Below are positions 12,501 to 31,439 of a DNA stretch of 64,000 nucleotides, one piece after another. Position numbers and translations under genes: made by a program. Under the pieces are notes generated by a model. That model had not been told where the DNA came from and searched no databases. It saw only the letters and a program-made list of their open reading frames with translations. The stretch spans positions 2,219,001 through 2,283,000 of the forward strand of contig JAJTWR010000332.1 of NCBI GenBank assembly GCA_021613335.1, given 5' to 3'. The stretch comes from Whitmania pigra. Taxonomy: Eukaryota > Annelida > Clitellata > Hirudinida > Haemopidae. Position 1 is the stretch's first letter; each line of letters starts with the position of its first letter.

Positions 12501-13461
12501 CTGTAGACGGAAAAGAGAGGTCTCTCCAAACCTACCGCAATGGTTCGGTAAAAGTCCTTCCTTTCCTTGCCGCTGTTGAAGATGATTTCCGTCGGATCTT
12601 CAATGTCGTGGAGCTGTCAACGTTTTGCAGTGTTTTATACAGAACTCGTATAGATGGTTATTACAATTATTGTAATTATCTAAAACTGAGCAAACTGAGT
12701 ATAATTATTAATACCATTATAATCACTTAAAAATTATTTCAATCACTATAATTAATTAGCTATAAAATTAATATAACATGACACATTATGACAAAGCTCT
12801 GCCTCAATAACATTTCAATAACATCCTCAGTTGTTCTTGACCCAATCAAAATATTGAATGTGATGGCAAGCTAATTGACCAAACAATCCTTGTCAATACC
12901 TCATGGTACTTTAATTTTGTAAGTAATAAAAAGTAATTAATCAAGATCCACAAGAATCATTATCAACATCAGACCTTGCAGTAATTAGCAATGTTAGCCT
13001 GCAGAACTCTGATCTCTTCACTTGCCCACTGTCCTTGCTTCCACTGGTGACCTTAGCAGACGTTTTTAATCATAAACCATTCCTACTTAAACTCCTAGCA
13101 AACATATGTTCGTGAATTCTCCTTGTGAGTATTCAACATTTAAAATCCATCAATAATTCACTATCACTGCATAGCTTTAAAAATGTTTTTGTACATTTAA
13201 TTTTTCAGATATCTATTTTACTTAATCTTGTAATCTTTGTAAAACTAACCTTGTTCGAGTAGGGCCTCTTTTTCATATTTGGATGTGACCCAAGTTTTTG
13301 AAATGGGTGATAGCAACTGGTTACCCTTGTAAATAAAATATATCTTATTCTTATCAGCAATTTAATCTAGTTGAACACTAACATTTTCGATTAATATAAT
13401 TATAATTAACCTCGTCAGTTTGTTCAGCAAAAATGCTTTGAAGTTTGTTACGCCGCTCCAT
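9503..13461 (-). CDS. DMTF1: DMTF1-like Myb-domain transcription factor, 10 exons
   Basis: Exons in transcription order are 13461-13411, 13316-13250, 13033-12975, 12613-12426, 12275-12166, 11919-11851, 11445-11286, 10908-10840, 10197-10115 and 9741-9503. They join in frame into 364 residues. The signature of cyclin-D-binding Myb-like factor is unmistakable: RPLFSVYRRVVRMYD (~90-104), VGKYTPDEL, GRSASSVKDRC (139-149), KQCRTKWLNYLNWKQKGG (204-221) and SVRSPQWLRCKWW (258-270). These form the tandem Myb/SANT repeats that bind DNA. A short acidic tail (~287-364) follows. Vertebrate DMTF1 is about twice as long; the N-terminal and distal C-terminal regions are missing or in unseen exons. ATG 13461 is the first Met of exon 1. 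The exon 4 donor GTCCGT is weak and was chosen because it restores the conserved KLKELQKKYG join. The role, nuclear transcription control linked to cyclin D/ARF in vertebrates, is known only for the family. Confidence 0.88.
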
Positions 13462-13973
13462 CTTGCTCCGTAAAATCGTTTTTTCTATAATAAAAACGAA
13501 GTGACAAGCACCATCGAAAATGTTAACAACAACTGAATCAACCTCTCATGTCCATTAAGATGATTTTCATGAATGAAACAACAGAATCCCTTAATAAGGA
13601 GAGATTGCCACTGACGTTAAATTGCCGTTTTATCCAATATGTGATCCAGCCCCCAAAAGCAATACTCATCAAATTGAAACGATTATTTACATATGCTAGG
13701 TGGGCTAGCATAAAACATATAATTTGTTAGTATAGTTTAATTTTTATATTACAAAATATTTCCGCTAAAACAAAATTACTGTAATTTATTTTATTGCAAG
13801 AAGTTGACATCAATGTTTTACACATTAAGGTTCTTACGTTCTCTTAAGGGTTTTCAAATCTGGCTTAATTTATTATTTAAATTCGCCACCTAACTAAAGC
13901 ATTTTAAAGATAACATTATTTCAGTCGAAACATAATTTTGTGTCAAAGTCATTAAAGATTGTACAACAGCTGC

Positions 13974-15199
13974 TAGACCTCCTAGCCGCCGCCATTTAGC
14001 CAAATCCGCCGAACATTTCAATTACGCCAAAAATCCGACGAAACTTTTTCGGCTAGCCTAAATCGCCGCCATAAAGTGCGATTCGATCCAGCCACCGAAT
14101 TATTTCGCAGCGCCAAATAAATTCAAATTTAATTTACAAATCGGTTCGCAGCCTGCATTGTCTGTAGTTCCAATGATGAAAATGAAAATAAAAAAGCTAT
14201 GTATTGCCTCACCAACAGATGATCCCAAGATTAAAGCAATTAAATCAGCAGTTTTGGCAAAGGTAGACCATAGATTTCCCGAATCGGAACAAATCAAGCT
14301 TCATCAATTACTAGACCCTCAAACTAAGACTCTCATACCCAGAACAGATGCAACTATTATACTTGAAAATGCCATTAAAGATGCAGTTGAGAGAAATTTT
14401 ATTACTGTTCCTGAAACAATGAGACAAACAAAAGAAGCAAATACACATAACAGCGAGAATGAGGGGCCTGGAGAAAAGAAGAGACGACTAAAATTGGAGC
14501 TATTAAACAAATTTTGTTCAGAGATGTCACAAAGTACTCACTAAGGGAATGATTTGAATTCTTTGGTTAGTATAGAAATCTTGTTAATAGTATTTGAGCA
14601 AGAATATGAAAAATATTATATATAAAATATGTAGACATAACAAAAATGCACTTGCCATAAATTATTATCAAATAATTATTTGTGTGTTAAAATGTAAAAA
14701 TTTCTGTTAATATCCTGTATCGCAGGTAGCAGTAGAAGTCGCAAGCTACTTGACATCAAAGAGCTGTGATAATGGCGAGGAAGTATTGACCTTTTGGAAG
14801 AAAGCAGTGGTTTCTTTCCCACTTTTATCACAATTGGCCAAATTGCAATTACCAGTATCAGCAACATCAGTTCCAGTGGAATGCATGTTTTCGACTACTG
14901 GCATGGTTGCTAACAGCAAGCGATCTAGTTTGTCTGCAGAAAGATTGCACCGTGTGACATTTATTCATGACAATTTTGACATTATAGTGCAATAATTTTC
15001 TATTATTAATGTTACTGAAAAAACCCTTAGTTGATAAACTTGTTTCGTTCATTTTTTAAAACTCAGCCACATTTTAGCCGAATTATTCCTATTTTCAGCC
15101 GGAAATTTTAATAATCACGTGAATTCGGCTAAGCCGGATATCAGCCAGATTTTTTGCTCAGCCAGCCATAGTTTAAAATAAATTCGGCTAGGGGGTCTA
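13974..15199 (+). mobile_element. Internally deleted hAT element with perfect 8-bp target duplication
   Basis: The terminal inverted repeats are TAGACCTCCTAGCCG at the left and CGGCTAGGGGGTCTA at the right (14 of 15 pair). The flanks are identical 8-mers ACAGCTGC at 13966-13973 and 15200-15207, the hAT duplication length. Inside, 14158-14544 encodes a mid-transposase segment containing LLDPQTKTL, and 14726-14995 encodes the C-terminal dimerisation region (VSATSVPVECMFSTTGMVANSKRSSLS). The N-terminal BED finger and most of the catalytic core are gone, so the element is non-autonomous. Subterminal regions carry repeated short motifs of the type (a)ttcggct / agccgaa. It sits about 0.5 kb upstream of the first DMTF1-like exon. 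Confidence 0.85.
14726..14998 (+). pseudogene. hAT transposase C-terminal dimerisation domain
   Basis: The frame runs VAVEVASYLTSK... to a stop at 14993-14995. It has the pattern LPVSATSVPVECMFSTTG followed by RSSLSAERL, matching the hAT dimerisation domain in which a small-residue stretch precedes ER/EC-FS. It belongs to the 13974-15199 element. An upstream piece at 14158-14544 may have been joined to it by splicing, because cgcag precedes 14726, but the phases do not meet at the nearest GT. Confidence 0.65.
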
Positions 15200-15437
15200 A
15201 CAGCTGCATGCTCATCTTCTCAAAATGTAACACACATATAGTGTTTAAATTACTTAAGTAACGTACTAAGAGGCATTCTAAGCATTAACAACAAGTAGTT
15301 GAAATGGCGTACCAACTGTTTTTGCCGCCCGGGGTGGTCATAAGATTTGCCTCTCACCTCCCCCGTCCCCTCTTGACTGTTAATAATCCGTTAATTTTCA
15401 AAATTCGAAAAGCTCTCAAATACTTATTTTCATGGAA

Positions 15438-15786
15438 CTACGATCAAATTTCAAATTTACAAACAAACTTTCCGGGCTTTTTTTTCAGCAATGATTTTTA
15501 TAAGTCTTAAAATTCAGTCCATCGGCAAGTTCTCTCTCTATAGAGAGGACTGCCAAGTCTGCAAGCCTCGTCTGGCTCATTATTAAAGGTAGTTTTGTAT
15601 TAACTTAAGTTTGGAGAATGAGAGATCACAGCTACCAACACTAGCCTGGGTTGGGAAGATATACAACAGGATCACAATGTTGGGGGCAGAATCCCCAAGA
15701 TGGTATCTCTGTATGAAGCTCAAAAATTGAACGGGTCCATCGTTTCCCGAAGCACTGCTTTCACTTAACATAGCCAAATCAAATTT
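15438..15786 (-). pseudogene. hAT (ZMYM1-like) transposase C-terminal relic, left arm of inverted pair
   Basis: The minus strand encodes FLSFIQRYHLG, NIVILLYIFPTQASVGSCDLSFSKLKLI and NYL, the C-terminal dimerisation region of ZMYM1-like hAT transposases, followed by a decayed continuation. The same sequence occurs in opposite orientation at 17969-18296. This arm holds a 26-base segment (near 15743-15768) absent from the other copy. Confidence 0.65.
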
Positions 15787-17968
15787 CATTATTTTCCATT
15801 CTCCAAAAAAGGTCATACTCTCCCCTTCAATAAATAATATTGGGTCATTTGTTGTCAACATTATTGCGCATTCAAGAGAAATTGAATTGTATATGCAATT
15901 AGCAAATGACATATTGTGCACCATTGTGCAAGGGACTGACGCAGTGCTTTGTCATACGATTTGGTAGACTTGAAGTCAGTGTTGTTGAGTACATATGGGC
16001 AGATGTATTTCATCCGTTTTTCAAATTAAAATAGGTTCCAAACAGCAGTGAGGAGAAAATAAGGAACATTTTCCTGGAATGAACTAAACAGGAAGTGCCA
16101 TTGCCAAGGAATGTAGACAGAAAGAATACATCCGTGTCAAGCCCCACCATATTGGAGAATGGTAATGCTAATTCTTATTCTTTTGAAGTATTCAGTTTAC
16201 CGAATAAAGTATTAGATACAGAAATTATTCAGCAAATGGATGACAAATCTACATTTCTGGATAGTTTGCACAGGAACGAGAAGTAATGAAAATTGTAATT
16301 TACCTTGAAATGTAAATGCAAATTGAATGTTAAATTCACATTTATTGTTTTTATTCCATTTTATTTGCATAAACTTTGCAACTGTCAGGGATTAATGAAC
16401 ATGATTTATTGTGACAATTTTATTTATTATTCATATTTTTACGCATTGTAATTGTAATTGTAACTTCATTCGAGCTTGTAGCTGAATTTATTTTAGCAAA
16501 CCACATTTGGCTTTGATTTCCAAATTCAGATAAAATCTAGTTTTAATGAAGAAAGTTTCACCAAAACTCAAAATGCTGAAAATATTTCATTATGTTTTGG
16601 TTCAAAAAATTGAGGTTTTCTCAAAGACAATACGAAAAATTTGCAAAAACAGATGCATTTAATTTTCTTCAAAAATTCAAAGCCTGCAGCACAAAGTTTG
16701 TAACACAAAACCTTGTTTGCCAAACAAAGGTAACCTTATGACGATGACATCACAATTCGTGAAGAAAGAATTCTATGAAATGAAGGTAAATTTGAACGTT
16801 TATTTATTTATTTGATTATAGTCCTTTGCTTATGCTGAAATGATTTGGACCAAATTTGAACGTGGAATTTCAAATCGGAAGTAGGGTTAGTACTGTTGGT
16901 ACTATTGGTGTTGTTAGTACTCTTAATATGGTTAGTGGTTTAGTGTTTGTAGCAGCTCGAATAATTTGCGACCCTTTTAAAATGTTTGAATCGTTTTTCA
17001 TAAAATGAGGGAGGAATGTTGAATGTTTTTAGTTGAAAAAGAATTTTTGATGCTCACTTTCATGTTTTCATGCCACTGAATTGTTGGCTTGAAATTCATG
17101 AAATAAGGTTGATGTCTTTTCCCGGTCATCCCCATAGGCGAACTAAGCGGCTGCCTAGGCCCCGCCACTACTAGGGGCCCCACACCCAAATTTAATAAGA
17201 TTAATTAAAATCATTAAAATTCAAGTATTAATTTTATTCAAAAATAAAATTGAAACAGTTTTTCATTTAACTTTTTCTAAATAATCAATAGAAATTTAAA
17301 ATTCATTCAAATAGAAAATACATTTTAAATTCTCTCGAAAAGAAGAATTCCGAAGGCTTCCGAAATTGTCTAAAAAGGTTTTTTATTTAAAAATATATTT
17401 ATGAGTAGACTTAAATTACATAAAAATGGACATATTAATTGAACCATTTGCGGAATCTTTAATATTTGAAAGGTTTGAACGTTGCTTTAAAAATAGGAGT
17501 CAGATGGTTTGTATGCGAATCAAAAATCATCTTGGACTGTTGATAACATGGTTGTTCCATAGGGTTCAGTCCTGGGGTAACTTTTGTAAATCATATGTTG
17601 TGTATATTGATTGTCTTGTGCAATTCATCTAAGCATCTCGAGTACCCGCTTTTTATCTTTCTAGAAATAATATCACCTCTATTCCAGCTAGGAATCCACC
17701 GGGACCCCGGCCGCGGCAAGTTTTGGCAGGGGTTTCTGTTTTTAGCCATTGAATGCCGTAAATCACGCATAAGAAATTTAGAAACTTTTTTTAAATTCGA
17801 ACGTCCAATTTCATATCTTATTATAAAATCTCTCATTTGATGGAATAAAATCATCAGGCATTAATTATAAAAGCTCTTGAGAGAAGATGGGTCGCAATCT
17901 TTAGTGCTATTTATTTCGAAAGGGTGGTCAAAATGTTTTTTTTAAATAATTTGTTTCAAAAGATCTAA
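15787..17968. other. Spacer between inverted hAT relics
   Basis: There is no gene here that I recognise. A GC-richer block at 17135-17190 (ggcggctgcctaggccccgcc-like, with aggggcccc) looks like the end of a hAT element of the same ZMYM1-like class. A second GC-rich block lies at 17685-17740. An open stretch at 16095-16286 shows no family resemblance. Confidence 0.35.
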
Positions 17969-18296
17969 GTTTGATTTGGCTAACATCGATGGACCCGTTC
18001 AATTTTTTAGTTTCAAACAGAGATACCATCTTGGGGATTCTACCCATAATATTGTGATCCTGCTTTATATCTTCCTAACCCAGGCTATTAGTGTTGCTAG
18101 CTGTGAGCTGTCATTCTCCAAACTTAAGTTAATACAAAACTACTTTCAATGATGAGCCAGACGAGGCTTGCAGACTTGGCAGTCCTCTCTATATAGAGAG
18201 AACTTGCCGATGGACTGAATTTTGAGACTTAAAAAAAAAACAGTGCGGAAAAAAAAGCCCGGAAAGTTTGTTTGTAAATTTGAAATTTGATCGTAG
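17969..18296 (+). pseudogene. hAT (ZMYM1-like) transposase C-terminal relic, right arm of inverted pair
   Basis: This is a reverse-complement copy of 15438-15786 with substitutions and a 26-base deletion. It encodes the same RYHLG...NIVILLYIFLTQAISVAS-type dimerisation segment with stops. Both arms contain the distinctive palindrome-like ctctctatagagag / ctctatatagagag. Confidence 0.6.
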
Positions 18297-20013
18297 ATCA
18301 ACATATCAAAATTTAAAAAAAAGAATGAGTGTCTGGTAAATTCTCCAAGTGTTGATTGCACATGTTGCTTGTCATATTAGACAAGTTATATTAGATACTT
18401 AAAAACTTGAAAAGTCCATGTAAACTGGAGAAATAGCCGGAATCCTAAAAATATTTTAGAAGACTTCCACTTAATAAAATTTCCTGATACCAATTAAACT
18501 CAAAACGGTCATAAAAGCATTCAAACCACAAATTTGGAACCAGTTAAAGTTTAATGTAATCAATTATTTTTTAAAGATACATTGACGAGGCTGTTTTGTC
18601 TCGAGCTATTATGACGGGGTTTCTTTTGTCCTGGGCTATTTTGATGGGTCACAGCATTCACCACTGAATTTGAAAATACTTTTAAGAAGCTGAAGAAAAG
18701 TAAAAAATTACACTGTTAATACGTTAGAAAATTTCACATCTAAACATGAACTTTTACAAAAAACCAATTGAATGTGTTGTTTCGTAAAAAACTTGACATT
18801 GATGATTGTTATATTTAAATTATTAAAATTATTAAAAATATTAAATTGGTATTTTATATCTTTTATATGCAACAGTAGGTCTCCATCAGCTATATGCATT
18901 TATAAATATCATTCTCATAATTAATTTCTACAATTTAAAATTGATATTATTAATTTTCTTTATTAAACACATAACTTCTTTTTATTTTAATCTTTTTGTA
19001 TTAAGTAAATGAAAAATAAATATATTATGTCAAGCATTTGTGAATTTTGTGAATGAAATGAAACTCACGGAGCCATGACTTGAAAATAAAAATAATTTTA
19101 AGCTGAGGTCCAATCATAAAAAGTGACAATATGCAACCAATCAAAGCAAAGATTTTTGTTATTTTGTTTTCTAGAAGTTTGCTCTTACTTGACACGTAAG
19201 AAACTTTGAATAAACTTATTTTTTTATGTAATTAAAGTGACATTTAATGTTTTAAAATTAAATATATCTTGCGATATTTTGAAATAATAATAATAATAAT
19301 GTATTTATAACATAGCAATTTTATATACTTAATAAAATTACATACCAAATTGAAATGCAAACTATAGAATAAATTCTTATTTTATGCTTATCACAAATTA
19401 TTTACGGTTTATTTGATTAAAAATAAATACAACAGTAGTGCAATTTAAAGTCATTATTCAATATTCGTTCTAACGAGAGGAGTTTAAAAATTAATTTTAC
19501 AAATAATTAATTAAAAATGAAAGTATTGAAAAATTATAGTACAAATATTGACGTAACTAATACAAAACAACTAAGACTTCTTAAAGTGCCGCTTGTTTTT
19601 TGTTTTTTTGTTGTTGTTGTTGCTGCATTCCAGGAAAATCAATCACAATTATTTATAAGACAAAGTAATTCATTAATTAATCATGTGATTGTAACACAAC
19701 AACATAAAAAATAACAATTTACTGGGACCCATAGTGGCGTAATATTAATATTATTAATAAGCCATTAAACCAAATATCTCGTCAAATGATGTCAGCAAAT
19801 AAATGTTCCATTTCAGAGAGATTATGAACTTAACGAAAGCAGAATTTTCAACTTGGCCAATATTATAAAATGTTGTTTTAAAATCATGTTTAATGTGTCA
19901 ATAAGAAACGAATATTTATTATTAGTTTCAACATTTGGCAATAAATTGAGTAATTAAGAGTAATAAAAATAAAAATTATTCTAATATAAAATAAAAATAA
20001 AAATAATTCTAAA
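18297..20013. other. AT-rich intergenic DNA
   Basis: No gene is recognised. A degenerate minisatellite at 18583-18655 (gctgttttgtc / gctattttgatg units) is related to those at 49821-49946 and 28663-28720. A short (ATA)n lies near 19286. Confidence 0.4.
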
Positions 20014-22640
<2,627 letters not shown>

Positions 22641-23145
22641 TTAAATGCAGGCTTTAAATAACCTATTGCTATTAAACGCAATAAATATTATTATTTTTAA
22701 ACACTGCAGTTGGGGAGGTAATAATATAATAATATCTGGAGGCAGAGAGTTCCAAGGTTTCACGATTCCGTTGGTGAAGCAATGGAGCCTGAGAGCAGTG
22801 GAACATTTTTCTTTGTGTAGATAGAAGGGTGTTCTTGACCACGTGTGCGAAATAACAGGAAATCGTAGAATTTGGGAATGATGCAGCGAAAGAAGTTGTT
22901 TAATATTTTGTGACGGAGGCATAAATTTTGATGAGGCGTCGGTGTTCGAATGTCTTGAGTCCGAGTTTCTGACGTCTGATTCCGTAAAGTAGAATTCGCA
23001 ATCCTGATTTGATTCTTGTGAAAAACCTTTGGACGCTAATAATAGTTAATAATAATTTGGATAATAATAGTTCGATTTTTGGTATGGGGACTGGGAAACA
23101 ATATTTTAGGATTGGTTGAACATAGGTGCAATACGCTCTGGTCAA
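22641..23145 (-). pseudogene. LINE reverse-transcriptase C-terminal relic (Jockey/CR1-like)
   Basis: Two adjoining minus-strand frames carry the C-terminal landmarks of LINE ORF2. The first has YVQPILKYCFPVPIPK, VQRFFTRI and KLGLKTFEHRRLI; the second has LRFPVISHTWSRTPF, then GIVKPWNSLPPDI and LQCLKIIIF. One frameshift separates them near 22900. The polymerase palm is missing, so this is a 5'-truncated copy inserted on the minus strand. Confidence 0.75.
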
Positions 23146-23535
23146 TTATCGCTTCTCTTGAACGAAAGCATTTGAGTTTTAGGAGTGTTCTTCACCGAAG
23201 AAAGAGAATTATCATTGTCGTGCTCAAGTCTTCAAACGATCCGCAAACTTTAAGGAAAACGTTTGAACAAAAGAAACGATGCTTTCCATTAAACGCTTCC
23301 ATGCATTCACTCCCTCAATTTTGTCCCATCCTTTGACACTTATTATTTCATATAATATTTATTATTATTTTTATCATTTTCGCTATTAAAGGAGAAGGCA
23401 ATAGTTATTATATCAATTATTATCTATGCAAATCATTACCCTCCGATATTATATCCTTCCAAGGTAATTGCGACTTCGTGCAGGAAACGCTACAAAATGA
23501 GTAGTTTGCTTAGCAAATTGAAAGTGAATGTTTAA

Positions 23536-23760
23536 ACCAGGGCTCGGTAAACTTTTCGCACTTTTAATCTATTTTAAGAGGTCAAAAAAACACAGCAGGC
23601 GAGAAGAAAAAATACAGTGCAATAGGTAACATGATGATGTACGCTCCTGCAGACAAATACAACATCAGATTTCAATGATGTCCAGCAACGGAATGTGATT
23701 AAACTGATCGCCAGTGAGCTGAGACCGCAGCCTGTTCTCATAAAACTTCAATTTGGAAAA
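23536..23760 (-). mobile_element. Possible hAT remnant with terminal CAGGGCTCGG
   Basis: The plus strand at 23536 reads cagggctcggtaaactttt, close to the CAGGGGTCGGCAAACTTTT terminus of many hAT elements. On the minus strand just inside, FYENRLRSQLTGDQF resembles the end of a hAT transposase C-terminal domain. The opposite terminus was not found. The remaining bases to 25670 hold no gene I recognise. Confidence 0.4.
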
Positions 23761-24669
23761 AAGGTGACAAATACTGCAAATACTTGGCCAAAAACGCAGG
23801 AAACCTGAGCATGTGGCAGCTGACGACAGAAGTCTCTGAAACTGGTGAAAAAAGTGAACTTGGACAAGAGAACATCAGAAGCTGCAGCTGAATCGACTCC
23901 AATTGAACATCGAAAGAGTTGTCGTCGAGGGAAAGTCAAAAGAAATGCTGATCTTCTTGAACTCTTGCGAATGACTTTGCAAATCTGTGTTCACGCCACG
24001 AATAGCAGGTCACATATCTCTTCAGTCAAAACTCGCTCAGTCTCACGACGATACGACTAGGACGATTGCAATAACAAATAACTTTTTACAATTTGAAGGA
24101 CGACATTTCTATTTCTGCATTATAATATAATACATAAAATAGCAATAAAATTAAAATACAAAAATATTTTTTATGTTATTCTGAAATAAATCATTTCGCA
24201 TGTAGTCACATGGTTTGTGTTAGCGATTATGTCACTTCCATGGACATTTAAAGCAGCCTCAAGAGCTCAAACAGTCATTCATCAATTGTTCTTCGCAGGT
24301 CATCGAGTACTCATTTCATGCTATTCACTAACATTTTACTTTTTATAAACATTTTGTGCCAAAATAGTTTTTACGACTTTTTAGGCAAAAATGTTGTACA
24401 GGAAAATGAGAAATTTACATGAAGTTGACTTTATCAATCTTGAAGAGTCATGCACTCATAACAGGGATATAAAAATATTTGTTCACAAGTTCACAAGAAA
24501 ACAGAAATTCGCAATTGCGTTTTCAATTCTCGACTCTGCAGTGACTCATCTGAATGTTGTCGGGTAGAATCTGTAAACGTTAGATTCATCTTTAAACATT
24601 TAAATATAAACATTTTCACAAAAGGAAACTGGCAAGTGGCATCAAACATTAAAATCTTTGTCGACTAAT

Positions 24670-24960
24670 GTTTCTTATTACTCCGCTTCAAAAGTTTCCC
24701 CGTCTTCAAACGTTTCGGCAATTTGAATCTCCTTACGTTTTCGGGGGGCGGGCCGCATTCGGTGAATCAGCGGTGAATGGCTCCTCACGTGCCAGATCCA
24801 GAATGATGCCGCTTCTGCCCCAGACATCTTTGTCATAACATTTGTTCTCTCTCGGCTTGACAACCCTATTTTGGTGAGGAAAGCTTAAATCGACCTGTCG
24901 ACTACGCCCCTTGGTGAGCCAACCTCGATGGGGAAGAGGTCTGTCCAAAATCTTTTCGCT
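24670..24960 (-). other. GC-richer island with two overlapping open minus frames, nature unknown
   Basis: This segment is visibly richer in G+C than the surrounding DNA and is open in two minus frames. One frame contains RVVKPRENKCYDKDVWG, the other KMSGAEAASFWIWHV. No family is recognised. It could be a lone exon, a decayed transposon or a regulatory island. Confidence 0.25.
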
Positions 24961-25676
24961 TCAAGATCCATCGACAGATCCACATACTTATCCGCTTTGA
25001 AGGCGTTGCTGTATTATAGCCTATCCTCCCACGGTACCGTCAGCTCCACTGCGTGAAATTTAAAAAAATGAGGCAAATCGTTTGAGATGAAAACACATTC
25101 GTAAAATGCTTCGTTAATTATTAATGTAGGATTCCAATCTTTTCAATTTTGTCAAAATTCTATAAGTTTTATGAAAATTCGTTTAAACCTCTAAAAAATT
25201 ATTTTGAAATTACTAAAATGATAACCTCTTATTAATTATATTTTGTTTTCAAATTTTCTAAAAGCCAAAAGTTGGTTTGCTACTGAGCGATTATTGTTGG
25301 GGAAACAATTGTTTTTAGAATTTAATTTTTCTTCTGACGAAATGTAACGGGTTCATTCCATGCCACTTAATGCAATTAAAATACAAATTAAAATGAAATG
25401 CTATAATAAACGACCCAAGCCATCCATCTTTTTGAGGTTGCGTGCCAAATTGGCAAAATATTTTTTTTGTAAACAGCTTTCGCATGAAACTGAGATTTCA
25501 AACCGTTCATCAATGTTTTTAAAACAAATCTTGAGCGACGGAAAAGCAGAAAAATTTGAAGTTCAACATTTTTTCAATTTATTTATTTAATTAAAAAGTT
25601 GCACATTAAGGAACAATCGCGTACAAAGAATGTGCTGGAATGTGCAATCAATGTGCATAGCAAGTACTACCATCCT

Positions 25677-29087
<3,411 letters not shown>

Positions 29088-29210
29088 CAAGATGGCTCAG
29101 AGTGTATTATGCACGCGAACAACGGTAAAAGCGACAGTTGTCACGAGTCGAGTTAGCGACCCAGCTTGCACCGCTACAAAGCTGTCCTTGGATGAGGCGC
29201 TATACAAATG
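29088..29210 (+). mobile_element. tRNA-derived SINE copy
   Basis: The head has a box-A-like TGGCTCAGAGTG (29093) and a box-B-like GAGTCGAGTTAGC (~29145) at tRNA-like spacing. A 3' domain follows with GCACCGCTACAAAGC...CTTGGATGAGGCGCTATACAAATG. The 3' domain matches the SINE at 43671-43815 position for position with point differences, so the two are members of one family. Confidence 0.7.
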
Positions 29211-31015
29211 GTTGAGCGCCCCTGACGCTTGCGCTTGTTGCGCATAATTAGATGGTGCTACACAAATAAACATGCCTTTTGACACATTATTGAAGTTCTA
29301 CTTTGTCGTGAAGGGTTTTCAGAATTTACGGTTAATCAGAATCAGTTTTTGATGAAGCGATCATTACAATTATTTCTTATGAAATGTTCGATCTGGGTTT
29401 GTTTGGATTTAAATTAAATAATGACGTGTTCCTGCAAATTTGACTTGTTTTTTTTAATTTGTAGTTTCAGAATCAACCTCAAATAGAAAAGCAATGTCGA
29501 TTATTTTCCTAAAATACAAACTTTGCAACCAGCTTACATCCTCCACGAAAGTTAACAAAATTCATTGCGGAGTAATTTTAAATGACAAGCGAAACACGAC
29601 AAAATGTCGGATGAATGCAATTCATTTTTCATGTTAATAATGTTAGTAGTAGTAATAATAATAATAGCATTAATGTAATGATAATAGTAAATATGACGAT
29701 TAATAATATGGGGATGAATAATGGCGTAATGAGGAATAATATAATCAGCAAAACATTTTTTAAAACTTCCAAAATGCAAACAATTTTTTTTCATTTTTTA
29801 TAACGATTATATTTTTTCTTGTAAGTTTGGCTTTTTTATTTTAGTTTCAGAATGAACAAGGACCATGTTAAACCGTGAATAAATTCAATAAATTCAATAA
29901 ATAAACGCTCCCTCAAATTGGATGGCGTTTTCTCGCGAGAAAACGTGGATAACATCTAAATGGTAAAAACAATTTAAAAATTGAAAGATATTGATCAGAA
30001 TACAGAAATATGAAGTAAAATGTATGCGTCCAAAGGGATCCCAGAATTAAGTTGATTGAGACTTGAAGAGCCTTGATGATGATGTTTTTATGAATGTCAA
30101 CCTAGATATAAATAATAATGTGAATAATAATTTAAATAATATAAATAATAATATGAATAATAATATAAATAACCAAATCTAAAAAAAAACTCGCAGGAGT
30201 TCAAGCGTCAGTTCGAGGCAGTGCAATAAAATTGGTCGATTCGTGTTAAAATTTATTCTAAAATTATGCCAGATGTTACTAGATGACAATAATAATATGC
30301 ATGATTAATTATTAACTAATTACATTATCAAAATTACAATTGATTATTGATAATTTAAATTAAGTGGTATCAGAATGGAACTCTGTTTTATTTTAGTTTG
30401 AATAAAAACAAAAATATCTTAAAACTCGATAAAAAAAACATGGATTTAATGCCACAAAAGAAATTAAAATAAAATAACTCAAGAATGAGCCTTAAAGAAA
30501 CGCATGCTTCTGACACTTATAAGCGAATTACTCCCATTTACGGGAGAGTTAAGACTTTTTCAAATGAATAAGTGATTATAATATTCATGAACAGGTCATT
30601 ATTTCAAATGAATAAATATTTATGATATTCATGAGCAGGTCATTAGCATAAGCATGACATAAAGTCGTTGAGGAGTGTTTACGTCGTCGAAATGGATTTT
30701 TTAAGATTGCTGAAATGAGGAGATAGCAGAGTGCATGGATTGACGATGGAAAGTTTGGCAAGTGTTTCGTAATCGAGGACTGCCATTAGTAACCATTTGT
30801 AACCATAGAAACGGAGTTGAATGAGAGGGAAGGAATGACTCAAGCGAAACTCGACAAAATTAGCAACAATGCCAGGAGGATGTTTTCAACAGATTCTGAA
30901 CTTTACGAGGAGTTGTTTTTGTTTTTGTTTTTGTTTTTATTTTCCACGTGGATCGGTGGAGGGTTCCTCCTTCTGACTTTGTCCGCTGCATTCCTGCGAC
31001 ATGTGATAAAAACAT
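29211..31015. other. AT-rich intergenic DNA
   Basis: No gene is recognised. Short AT-rich trinucleotide runs occur at 29650-29730 and 30108-30175. Confidence 0.4.
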
Positions 31016-31317
<302 letters not shown>

Positions 31318-31439
31318 CCTCGGTTGGTGTAACATGAACATGAGGACGATGTTTCTGAAGATCTAAACCGCTTTGAAAATGAAGTTTTATTAGAGAGTTT
31401 TACATGTTTTTTATTTGCAGCTAAATCTCTATGAGGCCA

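Noticed and set aside
16095..16286. Plus-strand frame of 63 codons
   Set aside because: No domain, splice support or composition shift; it lies between transposon relics.
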